Of a stretch of 64,000 bases of DNA, positions 44,881 through 51,917 are shown piece by piece (position 1 is the stretch's first letter; each line of letters opens with the position of its first letter). This stretch comes from Janibacter limosus (GTDB lineage Bacteria; Actinomycetota; Actinomycetes; Actinomycetales; Dermatophilaceae): contig NZ_CP036164.1 in assembly GCF_004295485.1 (NCBI RefSeq), positions 2,914,001 to 2,978,000 of the forward strand. Direction: 5' to 3'. A model generated the notes under the pieces. That model had not been told where the DNA came from and ran no database searches. It saw nothing but the letters and a program-made list of their open reading frames with translations. Both the position numbers and the translations under genes were made by a program.

Positions 44881-45058
44881 GTCGCTCCGATGCAGACCGG
44901 GTCTCGGACATCCGATCCGCCATCCCTCGCTGCCGGTCCTACGAGGAGCACCTGGGTTTGCCGGACCTCGGCCAGATGGCCTCCGACGCGGTCTTGCGCA
45001 ACCTGGCCGTGATCGGCACCTGACGACCTTGGACGATGCACTCGCCAGCGACGAGTGA
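44877..45058 (+). pseudogene. Truncated, frameshifted HepT-like HEPN toxin gene
   Basis: ATG 44877 overlaps the MntA stop. The frame gives 48 residues (RVSDIRSAIPRCRSYEEHL ... DAVLRNLAVIG) matching the first third of HepT/DUF86 proteins, and then stops at TGA 45021. A second frame from 45020 reads LTTLDDALASDE before stopping at 45056, which looks like the continuation after a small indel. The C-terminal half with the RX4-6H RNase motif is absent, so no active toxin can be made. Confidence 0.75.
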
Positions 45059-45114
45059 CTCTCACGCCGCTCGCTGGTGAACGGTCGAGCTCATCCCCGC
45101 TGCGGGACGAAGAC

Positions 45115-45197
45115 GACTGGCCCCGCAGGACGTCCGCCGTGGAGAACTCTCGCTTCGCCCCGAGGTTGATCGCGCGGAGGAAGGCAACGCAGGTCGG
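45115..45197 (-). pseudogene. DUF1697 gene fragment, N-terminal part (left copy)
   Basis: The minus-strand reading TCVAFLRAINLGAKREFSTA then DVLRG is the conserved N-terminus of DUF1697 proteins, without a start codon and without the rest of the gene. The same piece follows the intact acyl-CoA synthetase gene at 46915, so it was part of the duplicated segment. Confidence 0.6.
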
Positions 45198-45199
45198 CG

Positions 45200-45528
45200 T
45201 CAGCTGAAGCGCTCGCGCAGCTCCCGCTTGAGGATCTTCCCGCTCGGGTTCTTGGGCAGCTCGGTGAGGATCTCGATCCACTTGGGGTCGGCCAGCGCGA
45301 AGACGGCGACCTCGGCGACATCTGGGTGGGTGTAGATCGCCTCTTCGACCTCGCGGGAGGCGACATTTTCGCCACCGGTCTTGATCATGTCCTTCTTGCG
45401 GTCGACGATCGTGATCCTCCCTTCGTCGTCGGCGACGGCCAGGTCACCGGAGTGGAACCAGCCACCGGCGAAGGCCTCGGCGGTCTTGGCCTCGTTGCGC
45501 CAGTAGCCGGCGGCGATCTGCGGGCTGC
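45200..45528 (-). pseudogene. Duplicated 3' end of the acyl-CoA synthetase gene with 111-bp internal deletion
   Basis: Aligned by eye to 46914-47353, this copy differs at about 8 positions in ~330. It lacks 111 bp, corresponding to residues from AVTATVVAREG to KRPKRIE. The deletion endpoints are near-identical 15-bp direct repeats encoding PKWIE and PKRIE, so the loss is in frame. Similarity ends abruptly at 45528 inside the codons for RSPQIAA, and the 5' two-thirds of the gene are missing. It cannot encode a functional enzyme. Confidence 0.85.
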
Positions 45529-45573
45529 GACCCGGCCGAGCCCGCGCAGGCTCCGACGTCAAGGGTCAGGACC

Positions 45574-45616
45574 TGTATTTTCTCATTAATCAAACATATA
45601 CTTGGGTCATGAGAAA
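45574..45616 (+). promoter_or_regulatory. AT-rich leaderless promoter with inverted-repeat operator
   Basis: TGTATT (45574-45579) and TATACT (45597-45602) are 17 bp apart. Six bases later comes the ATG at 45609, so the transcript should begin at or next to the start codon. TTTCTCAT (45579-45586) and ATGAGAAA (45609-45616) form a perfect inverted repeat that brackets the promoter, a good candidate operator for the winged-helix protein it expresses. Confidence 0.65.
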
Positions 45617-46196
45617 CGAAGCCCCGGCACTGATGCCGATCTTCCGCTCCCAACGGCAGGCCAGACTCCTCGCCCGGCTCTTTCACGGCCCCGACAGTGA
45701 GCCGTCACTCACGGAACTGGCGACACAACTCGGGGTGAGCACGGGCGCACTCCACGCTGATGTCGAGCGTCTCGTCGACGCCGGACTCATCCACGATCGT
45801 CGAGTAGGCCGTACACGACTGCTTCGGGCCAACACCGACTCTCACGCAGCGAAGGCGCTGGCCCAGTTGTTGCTCGTGACCTTCGGCCCCGAGCATGTGG
45901 TGCGCGAGGAGTTCGCCACAATCCACGCGACCGTCGCCGTCTACATCTACGGCTCTTGGGCGCGCCGCTACCACGGTGAGCTCGGACCGGAGCCCGGAGA
46001 CATCGACGTCATGGTCGTCGGGGCACCGGACCGTGACGAGGTCTATGAGGCCGCAGACCGTGCCGGCGAGCGGCTCGGCATTCCAGTGAATGCGGTCGTC
46101 CGCTCCGCGTCGTCGTGGTCGCAGGCTGATGATGCCCTCGTCGTCACTGCGAAGGCCGATGCAGTCCTGATCATTGGTGAGGAGACCGCGACATGA
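45609..46196 (+). CDS. Winged-helix/nucleotidyltransferase fusion (putative antitoxin-regulator)
   Basis: 195 residues. Residues 10-75 are an ArsR/MarR-like winged helix (LTELATQLGVSTGALHADVE, LVDAGLIHDRRVGRTRLLRA). Residues ~105-190 are a nucleotidyltransferase domain with VYIYGSWARRYHGELGPEPG followed by DIDVMVVG, the GSxxR...DxD signature. The overlap with the HEPN gene (ATGA) and the bracketing inverted repeat suggest an autoregulated HEPN/MNT toxin-antitoxin unit in which DNA binding and catalysis are joined in one chain. Third-position G+C is lower than in neighbours near the promoter, hinting at acquisition. Confidence 0.8.
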   Translation: MRNEAPALMPIFRSQRQARLLARLFHGPDSEPSLTELATQLGVSTGALHADVERLVDAGLIHDRRVGRTRLLRANTDSHAAKALAQLLLVTFGPEHVVREEFATIHATVAVYIYGSWARRYHGELGPEPGDIDVMVVGAPDRDEVYEAADRAGERLGIPVNAVVRSASSWSQADDALVVTAKADAVLIIGEETAT

Positions 46197-46654
46197 GCCC
46201 GTGGCAGACAGGACGGGATGTCATCGACGAACTGCTGGCCAACCGTCGCATCGAACGCCGGGCCGGGGCAGACACGGGCGTGGGAGCCCTGATCGGACGA
46301 GCTCGGCAGCAGCTCAGGTCGGCTCGCATGCTGCTCGAGGACGACCCGGTGACCGCCTACACCACCGCCTACGACGCCGCCAAGCACGCGGGCATGGCCG
46401 TGCTGGCCGAGCAGAACCTGCGCGCGACGAGCGCTGGTGGGCATGTCGCCATCGAACGTGCTCTCAACGCACAGTTTCCGGTCTTCAAGGACTACCGGCG
46501 ACTGCGTCAACGTCGCAACGAGCTCGATTACCCCACATCCGCCGAGGACTTCTCCAGCTCCGAGGAGTCCGCGCGCGCCATCACCCGCGCGGAGGCAATC
46601 GTGGACGCTGCCGAGCAGCTCATCACCCAGAAGGTCCTCACGACCTACGACTGA
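46193..46654 (+). CDS. HEPN-domain protein (putative toxin), SAV_6107-like
   Basis: 153 residues, all helical in appearance. AYTTAYDAAKHAGMAVLAEQ resembles the core helix of HEPN proteins, and YRRLRQRRNELDYPT near residues 110-123 corresponds to the HEPN catalytic region. Here the motif is R-N-x3-Y rather than the canonical RX4-6H, so RNase activity is uncertain. The tyrosine could be the AMP acceptor for the NTase partner (inference from HepT-MntA). It is coupled to the upstream gene by ATGA and ends at the decayed DUF1697 gene. Confidence 0.7.
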   Translation: MSPWQTGRDVIDELLANRRIERRAGADTGVGALIGRARQQLRSARMLLEDDPVTAYTTAYDAAKHAGMAVLAEQNLRATSAGGHVAIERALNAQFPVFKDYRRLRQRRNELDYPTSAEDFSSSEESARAITRAEAIVDAAEQLITQKVLTTYD

Positions 46655-46913
46655 CCCGCCACGGAAGGCGATGCCGAGCATCCCCAGCGGCGCGCGAGCT
46701 CGGCGACGCTCCGGTTGCGGTTGGTCGCGACACCGAGGTCCCGCTCGACCATCCCGGGCAACGTCGCGGCGTGGTAGGTCGCTGCCTCTGCAGCCGTTGA
46801 GGTGGACCGCGACGGCCGTGCCGACGGTCTCGACGACGCGCTGCAGGATGGCCTTGGGGAACTGCGTTTCGTTCCGAGGTTGATCGTGCGGAGGAACGCA
46901 ACGTAGGTCGGCG
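46645..46913 (-). pseudogene. Decayed DUF1697 gene
   Basis: Minus-strand frames show both ends of a DUF1697 protein. Just after the acyl-CoA synthetase stop comes TYVAFLRTINLGTKR, then in another frame FPKAILQRVVETVGTAVAVH. About 40 residues later comes the C-terminal block AAEAATYHAATLPGMVERDL followed by GVATNRNRSVAELARRWG. The middle ~100 residues are missing, a 1-base deletion breaks the N-terminal part, and there is no start codon. Confidence 0.65.
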
Positions 46914-48464
46914 TCAGCTGAAGCGCTCGCGCAGCTCCCGCTTGAGGATCTTGCCGCTCGGGTTCTTGGGCAGCTCGGTGAGGATCTCGATCCGCTTGGG
47001 CCGCTTGTAGGGGGCGAGGATCCCGGCGCATTGCTCCTGGATCGCCTCGGCCGTCAGGGTCGACCCCTCGCGGGCCACGACCGTCGCGGTCACCGCCTCG
47101 ATCCACTTGGGGTCGGCCAGCGCGAAGACAGCGACCTCGGCGACATCTGGGTGGGTGTAGATCGCCTCCTCGACCTCGCGGGAGGCGACATTTTCGCCAC
47201 CGGTCTTGATCATGTCCTTCTTGCGGTCGACGATCGTGATCCTTTCTTCGTCGTCGGCGACGGCCAGGTCACCGGAGTGGAACCAACCGCCGGCGAAGGC
47301 CTCTGCGGTCTTGGCCTCGTTGCGCCAGTAGCCGGCGGCGATCTGCGGGCTGCGGTGCACGACCTCGCCGACCTCGCCGACCGGGACCTCGTTGCCGTCG
47401 TCGTCGACGAGGCGGGTCTCGACATTGAGCACCGGGCGACCAGCAGATCCGGCATGCGAGAGCTGCTCGTGCGGCGGCAGGATCGTCGCGACCGGTGCGA
47501 GCTCGGTCTGGCCGTAGAAGTTCCACAGGTTGAGCTCCGGCAGCCGCTGCAGGATCTCCTTGAGCACCTCGACCGGCATGGCCGCCGCCCCGTAGTAGCC
47601 CTTGCGCAGCGAGGACAGGTCGGTGGCGTCGAAGTCCGCGTGCCGCAGCAGCCCGATCCACACCGTCGGCGGCGCGAAGTACTTCGTGATCCCGTGCTCG
47701 GCGATGGCGCGCAGCACTGCTCCCGGCTCCGGCGCGGGCAGGATGATGCTCGTCGCACCGAGCATGATGTCCGGGCCGAGGAAGCAGTCCAGCTGCGCGC
47801 AGTGGTAGAGCGGCAGGGTGTGCAGGTCGATGTCGTCGCCGGTCATGCCGCCGTCGATGATCGCGCTGAGGTACTCGGCCTGCAGCGCGCGGGAGGTGAG
47901 CAGCGCTCCCTTCGGCCGGGACTCGGTGCCGGAGGTGTACATGAGACGGATCGGGTCGTCGTCGGCGACGTGGGGGGGCGTCCAGCCGGAGGCGTCGGTC
48001 CCGACGAGATCGGCGAAGGGGGTCCACCCCGCGGCTTCTCCCCCGGAGACGATGCGCGTGGTCACCTCCTGCCCGCTGCTCTCGATCGCGGACTGCGCGG
48101 TCGCGACGAACTCGGGCTGGGCGATGAAGGCGACCGGCTCGGCGTCGCCGAGGATCCAGCCGACCTCGTCTGCGGTGAGCATGAAGTTGATCGGCACGAG
48201 GATGGCCCCGAGTCGCGCGGTGCCCCATGCGATCGCGGCGAACTCGGCGCTGTTGCGGCTGAGCAGGGCGACCCGGTCCCCCTTCGCCACGCCGCGCTGG
48301 GCCAGACCGGCGGCCACGGAGATGACGATCGCGTCGAGCTCGCGGAAGCTCCAGCGGGTCTCCCCGTCGATGATCGCGGTCTTGTCGCGGAAGCGGGCAG
48401 CGCTGCGCCGCAGCACCTCTCCCAGTCCGTTGGCGCGGGCAGTGTCCATCTCGGTCTTCGACAT
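46914..48464 (-). CDS. Acyl-CoA synthetase (AMP-forming), FadD-like
   Basis: 516 residues. ANL-superfamily motifs are complete: LMYTSGTESRPKGALLTSRA (P-loop; Glu replaces the usual Thr in TSGT-T), WNFYGQTELAPVATIL, GGWFHSGDLAVAD, TIVDRKKDMIKTGGENVASR, and the C-terminal catalytic lysine in PKNPSGKILKREL. It activates a carboxylic acid to its CoA thioester; chain-length preference is unknown. The 3' end has been duplicated at 45200-45528, and a 31-bp scrap lies at 44467. The SnoaL-like gene is divergent. Confidence 0.9.
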   Translation of the reverse strand: MSKTEMDTARANGLGEVLRRSAARFRDKTAIIDGETRWSFRELDAIVISVAAGLAQRGVAKGDRVALLSRNSAEFAAIAWGTARLGAILVPINFMLTADEVGWILGDAEPVAFIAQPEFVATAQSAIESSGQEVTTRIVSGGEAAGWTPFADLVGTDASGWTPPHVADDDPIRLMYTSGTESRPKGALLTSRALQAEYLSAIIDGGMTGDDIDLHTLPLYHCAQLDCFLGPDIMLGATSIILPAPEPGAVLRAIAEHGITKYFAPPTVWIGLLRHADFDATDLSSLRKGYYGAAAMPVEVLKEILQRLPELNLWNFYGQTELAPVATILPPHEQLSHAGSAGRPVLNVETRLVDDDGNEVPVGEVGEVVHRSPQIAAGYWRNEAKTAEAFAGGWFHSGDLAVADDEERITIVDRKKDMIKTGGENVASREVEEAIYTHPDVAEVAVFALADPKWIEAVTATVVAREGSTLTAEAIQEQCAGILAPYKRPKRIEILTELPKNPSGKILKRELRERFS

Positions 48465-48555
48465 GACCGCAGTCTGCCCCGGGAAGCGGCTTGGCGGAAG
48501 GGCGACGACTGACCGCCGCCGAGGCGTTGTCGGCGCCGGGCCCTATCGTCCACAC

Positions 48556-48924
48556 ATGGACGGACACTCACTCATCAAGCAGTACTGGCGCGCCTGCGAG
48601 GAGCGGGACTGGGAGGCCTTCGGGCGGACGGTGGCCCCCGACGTCGTCTACCGAGATCCTCAGACCCGCGAGATCGTGCGCGGTCGCGCCGACTACGTGG
48701 CCTTCAACCAGACCTACCCCGGCGACTGGCACCTGACCGTCGAGCGAGTCATCGCCCAGGACGACGAAGGGGTGAGCTGGACGAGCTTCGCCGTCGGCGA
48801 CGAGACCATGACGGGCCTGTGCTTCTTCCGATTCGGCGATGGCCTGATCACCGAGATCGACGACTTCTGGCCCGAGCCCTACGAGCCGCCGACGCGGGAG
48901 GTCCCGGTCGTCGATCGCTACTGA
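48556..48924 (+). CDS. SnoaL-like/NTF2-fold protein
   Basis: 122 residues. IKQYWRACEERDWEAFGRTV then APDVVYRDPQTREIVRGRA is the start of the cone-shaped NTF2/SnoaL fold, and EGVSWTSFAVGDETM and GLITEIDDFWPEPYEPP complete it. Members are ketosteroid-isomerase-like enzymes or binding proteins; no catalytic pair can be assigned. It is divergent from the acyl-CoA synthetase and overlaps the convergent HTH gene by 7 bp. Confidence 0.75.
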   Translation: MDGHSLIKQYWRACEERDWEAFGRTVAPDVVYRDPQTREIVRGRADYVAFNQTYPGDWHLTVERVIAQDDEGVSWTSFAVGDETMTGLCFFRFGDGLITEIDDFWPEPYEPPTREVPVVDRY

Positions 48925-49475
48925 GCAGGCGTGGCACGTCCACCAGCGCCCCGCATGCGGTGCATCATCGTCGCCGAGGGCACGACCCGCCCCGTGCGAT
49001 AGGTCGAGAGCCGGCTGCGCGAGGTACCGACGCTGCGCGCGAACTCCTCCGTCGTCATGCCGGAGTCGGCGACGAGCCGCCGGACCTCGTCGGCCACCGC
49101 CGCACGCTCCCGCTCCTCGGCCTGGCATCGCGCCCGCGCGATGGCGCGACCGAGCAATGGCCCCACCCCATAGGGAGACTCGTAGGACAGGTAGTCCTCC
49201 ACCTGACGGGCCACCGGCCCCCACGGGTCGGCATCGATGGCCCGGGTCAGCACGATCCAGTCGGTGATCGAGCCTCGCTCGATGACCGTGACGATCGCCT
49301 CGTAGGGCCAGGTCTCGACGGCTGCGGTCGGATCGACGTCGACATTGCGGAAGGACACGCTCACGACTCCTCCTCGAGCACCGGTGGACTCTCCGACGAG
49401 CACGGCGTCGGGGACGATCTCCTGCAGGTGGGCGGCGGACTCGAGCACACGGACCAGCGCGGGCTGCTCGATCAT
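48918..49475 (-). CDS. XRE-type HTH protein with degenerate nucleotidyltransferase-like N-terminus
   Basis: 185 residues. The C-terminus has an XRE helix-turn-helix (MTTEEFARSVGTSRSRLSTY then RTGRVVPSATMMHRM). The first ~30 residues (LQEIVPDAVLVGESTGARGG) resemble the opening of MNT-like nucleotidyltransferases (VLVGGSAA), but the GS and DxD residues are missing. It may be a remnant of a fused HTH-NTase protein that still binds DNA. A 16-bp palindrome lies just upstream of the ATG. It is convergent with the SnoaL-like gene. Function unknown. Confidence 0.6.
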   Translation of the reverse strand: MIEQPALVRVLESAAHLQEIVPDAVLVGESTGARGGVVSVSFRNVDVDPTAAVETWPYEAIVTVIERGSITDWIVLTRAIDADPWGPVARQVEDYLSYESPYGVGPLLGRAIARARCQAEERERAAVADEVRRLVADSGMTTEEFARSVGTSRSRLSTYRTGRVVPSATMMHRMRGAGGRATPAQ

Positions 49476-49480
49476 CCATC

Positions 49481-49496
49481 GTGTCAGATCTGATAC
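49481..49496. promoter_or_regulatory. Palindromic candidate operator upstream of the XRE gene
   Basis: GTGTCAGATCTGATAC has a perfect 10-bp core TCAGATCTGA and lies 5 bp before the ATG of the minus-strand XRE gene. It also lies directly after the purC stop, so only the XRE gene can use it as a 5' element. Confidence 0.45.
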
Positions 49497-49497
49497 G

Positions 49498-50454
49498 TCA
49501 GGCGCGGAAGGTCTGCCCCGTCAGTCGCTCGTAGGCCTCGACGTACTTCGCGCGCGTCTGGGCGACGACGTCCTCCGGGAGCGAAGGGGGTGCCTCGCCC
49601 GCGCTCTTGTCCCACCCGCTCGCCGAGGACGTCAGCCAGTCGCGGACGTACTGCTTGTCGTAGCTGGGCTGCTGACGGCCCGGCTCCCAGGACTCGGCCG
49701 GCCAGAAGCGTGAGGAGTCCGGCGTGAGGACCTCGTCCGCGAGGACGATCTCGCAGTCGGCCCCCCGGTCGCGGATCGCGGCCCGCTCGTCCTCCCCTTC
49801 GCCCAGGGTCAGGCCACGCAGGCCGAACTCTACCTTGGTGTCCGCGAGGATGATGCCGCGCTCGGTGGCGATCTCGTTGCCCCGCTGCAGGATCCGCACG
49901 GTGAGGTCGCGGGCCCGCTCGGCGAGCGCCTGACCGACCTCGTCGACGACGCCGGCGAAGGGGATCGGCTCGTCGTGCTCGCCCATCGGCGCCTTGGTCG
50001 AGGGCGTGAAGATCGGCTCCGGCAGCGGCGAGCCGTCGACGAGCCCGGCGGGCAGCTCGACACCACTCACGGCACCGGTGGACCGGTACTCGTTCAGCCC
50101 ACCACCGGTGAGGTAGGCCCGCGCGACGCACTCGACGGGCAACATCGCCAGACGCTCGACCAGCACCGCCCGCCCGGCGACGGCGGCCGGCACCTCGGTC
50201 GAGACGACATGGTGCGGCACGAGGTCGGCCATCTGCTCGAACCACCACAGCGACATCTGGGTCAGCACGGCCCCCTTGTCGGGGATCGGGGTGTCGAGGA
50301 CGAAGTCGTAGGCCGACATCCGGTCGCTCGCGACGAGGAGGAGCTGGTCCTGGCGTGCTGCGCCGTCAGCACCGAGCGGCGCGTAGAGGTCGCGCACCTT
50401 GCCGGAGTAGACGTGGGCGTATCCGGGCAGCTCGAGGTGGCCGTCAGTCGTCAT
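49498..50454 (-). CDS. purC: Phosphoribosylaminoimidazole-succinocarboxamide synthase
   Basis: 318 residues, the longer SAICAR synthetase form common in actinobacteria. GYAHVYSGKVRDLYAP is the nucleotide-binding N-terminus. VASDRMSAYDFVLDTPIPDK, VECVARAYLTGGGLNEY, FTPSTKAPMGEHDEPIPF and ILADTKVEFG are the family blocks. It converts CAIR plus aspartate to SAICAR with ATP. No strong Shine-Dalgarno site is seen. The next gene upstream (50477) is 23 bp away on the same strand. Confidence 0.95.
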   Translation of the reverse strand: MTTDGHLELPGYAHVYSGKVRDLYAPLGADGAARQDQLLLVASDRMSAYDFVLDTPIPDKGAVLTQMSLWWFEQMADLVPHHVVSTEVPAAVAGRAVLVERLAMLPVECVARAYLTGGGLNEYRSTGAVSGVELPAGLVDGSPLPEPIFTPSTKAPMGEHDEPIPFAGVVDEVGQALAERARDLTVRILQRGNEIATERGIILADTKVEFGLRGLTLGEGEDERAAIRDRGADCEIVLADEVLTPDSSRFWPAESWEPGRQQPSYDKQYVRDWLTSSASGWDKSAGEAPPSLPEDVVAQTRAKYVEAYERLTGQTFRA

Positions 50455-50476
50455 GCGGCCATCTTTGCAGGCGGCC

Positions 50477-50872
50477 TCACGGCCCGTCGCGCCGCTCCGA
50501 CACCTTCATCTCCGCCTCGTAGAGGTGACGCCTCCCCTCGACGAGCTCCTCCCGTGCCGCGGCCTCCGCCGCCCGGAAGGGCTCGTGGTACATCGCGTCG
50601 TACTCCTCGACGACCTGGTAGCTCCAGCGGTCCGGGAGCACGTTGCGGCCCACGAGGTTGGTCTGCAGGTCGTCAGCCATCGCGGTGTGACCCGCCCGGC
50701 GCAGCAGGCCCACGGCCTCCTGGAGGGTCAGGTCGGCGGTCCCGCACCGACGGTGGAAGGCGTAGAGGTGGCCCCGAGCCTCCTCGACGACCTCGAGGGC
50801 CTCCGACAGCTTGCCGAGCGCCTCGACCGTCTGGTCGTCGACGCCGTCCGGTCTGCGATGCGCTGCGTCCAT
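50477..50872 (-). CDS. Conserved hypothetical protein upstream of purC
   Basis: 131 residues, soluble, highly charged and mostly helical (KLSEALEVVEEARGHLYAFH, REELVEGRRHLYEAEMKVSE). The segment DDLQTNLVGRNVLPDRWSYQ followed by VVEEYDAMYHEPFRAAE is recognisable from unannotated actinobacterial proteins, but no function is known. It is probably co-transcribed with purC. The 114 bp between it and soxR contain nothing I can call. Confidence 0.65.
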   Translation of the reverse strand: MDAAHRRPDGVDDQTVEALGKLSEALEVVEEARGHLYAFHRRCGTADLTLQEAVGLLRRAGHTAMADDLQTNLVGRNVLPDRWSYQVVEEYDAMYHEPFRAAEAAAREELVEGRRHLYEAEMKVSERRDGP

Positions 50873-50986
50873 GGCGACCTCGTACCCGCTCGACCAGCCC
50901 GCACACGGCGACGAAGGGAGTGGCGACGCGGGCGAGCACCCGGACCACGACCGCTCGTCGGCATTGCCATGGGGGAATGCGGGGCT

Positions 50987-51445
50987 TCAGCGATCGTCGC
51001 GCAGGCCTTGGGGCCAGCGCTGGGCCCCGGGCCCGTCCTGCGCGTGCCGGTCGTCGGCGTTGTAGATCGGGCAGCTGCTCGTGGACAGGCAGCCGCAACC
51101 GATGCAGCCGGAGGTCGTGTCCCGCAGCTCGACGAGCGCGTCGATCCGCTCCTGCAGGGCGTCGTGCCACCGGCGCGAGAGACGCTCCCAGTCCCGGGCC
51201 GTCGGCGGGCGGTCCACCGGGAGGGTGTCGAGCGCCTGCCGGATGTCGGCGAGCGCCAGGCCGAAGCGCTGCGCCGCCCGGACGAAGGCCACCCGCCGCA
51301 ACGTGTGCCGGGGGTACCGGCGCTGGTTGCCGGCGGTCCGGGTGGAGTGGACCAGCCCCTTGGACTCGTAGAAGCGCATCGTCGGGACGCTCACGCCGCA
51401 GCGCGCGGCGGCCTCGCCGATCGTCAGCAGGTCGCGCTTGTCCAT
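50987..51445 (-). CDS. soxR: Redox-sensing MerR-family regulator SoxR
   Basis: 152 residues. The MerR helix-turn-helix is LTIGEAAARCGVSVPTMRFY then ESKGLVHSTRTAGNQRRYPR. The [2Fe-2S] ligand cluster CIGCGCLSTSSC matches the SoxR pattern C-X2-C-X-C-X5-C. The protein senses redox-cycling compounds and activates promoters with a 19-bp spacer. ATG 51445 is preferred over 51472; TAGGTT ends 7 nt upstream, suggesting a leaderless transcript. A SoxR box sits between this gene and divergent whiB7. Confidence 0.95.
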   Translation of the reverse strand: MDKRDLLTIGEAAARCGVSVPTMRFYESKGLVHSTRTAGNQRRYPRHTLRRVAFVRAAQRFGLALADIRQALDTLPVDRPPTARDWERLSRRWHDALQERIDALVELRDTTSGCIGCGCLSTSSCPIYNADDRHAQDGPGAQRWPQGLRDDR

Positions 51446-51463
51446 GACCGACAACCTAGCGCT

Positions 51464-51487
51464 TGACCTCAAGCGGACTTGAGGTCA
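51464..51487. promoter_or_regulatory. SoxR operator between soxR and whiB7
   Basis: The 18-bp core CCTCAAG-CGGA-CTTGAGG (51467-51484) has the arm sequence and 4-nt spacer of the E. coli soxS SoxR box, and the symmetry extends to TGACCTCAAG/CTTGAGGTCA. On the + strand a -35-like TTGACC (51463-51468) is followed by a 19-bp spacer and then GAGGGT (51488-51493), the long-spacer layout that SoxR activates. It drives toward whiB7 and overlaps the upstream region of soxR. Confidence 0.9.
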
Positions 51488-51500
51488 GAGGGTGTCGGTC

Positions 51501-51803
51501 ATGACCTCGACGATCCCCGCCCGGGCGACCACGCCCCCTTCGCCATCGTCCCCGTCGTCCCGGCCGGACTCCCTGACGACGCCGTGCGTGGGCGATCCGG
51601 AGCTGTGGTTCGCCGAGACCCCCGAGGCGCTGGAGCAGGCCAAGACCCTGTGCCGAGGCTGCCCGCTGCAGCTGGCGTGCCTGCAGGGAGCGATCGAGCG
51701 CCGCGAGCCCTGGGGCGTGTGGGGCGGACAGATCCTCGACGACGGCCGCGTCATCCCCCGCAAGCGGGTGAGAGGGCGCCCGCGCAAGGACACGGCGGCC
51801 TGA
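51501..51803 (+). CDS. whiB7: WhiB7-type Fe-S transcription factor
   Basis: 100 residues. The four WhiB cysteines are present (CVGDPELWFAETPEALEQAK then TLCRGCPLQLACL), followed by the WhiB7-specific EPWGVWGG turn and a C-terminal AT-hook RGRPRKD. WhiB7 activates intrinsic antibiotic-resistance genes together with the principal sigma factor (family knowledge). The start is set at ATG 51501 because a -10-like GAGGGT ends 7 nt upstream; an in-frame GTG at 51492 lies within that element. The long attenuator leader known for some whiB7 genes is absent. Confidence 0.9.
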   Translation: MTSTIPARATTPPSPSSPSSRPDSLTTPCVGDPELWFAETPEALEQAKTLCRGCPLQLACLQGAIERREPWGVWGGQILDDGRVIPRKRVRGRPRKDTAA

Positions 51804-51917
51804 GCCCCCTTCGCCAGCGGCCCTGGCTCACGGGTGGACGTCGACACGCGGACGAAGGGCCCGCGCGTTTACCTCCAACGGGTCCAGGGGCCCTACAACG
51901 AGCCCGGCGGTCGGGCG

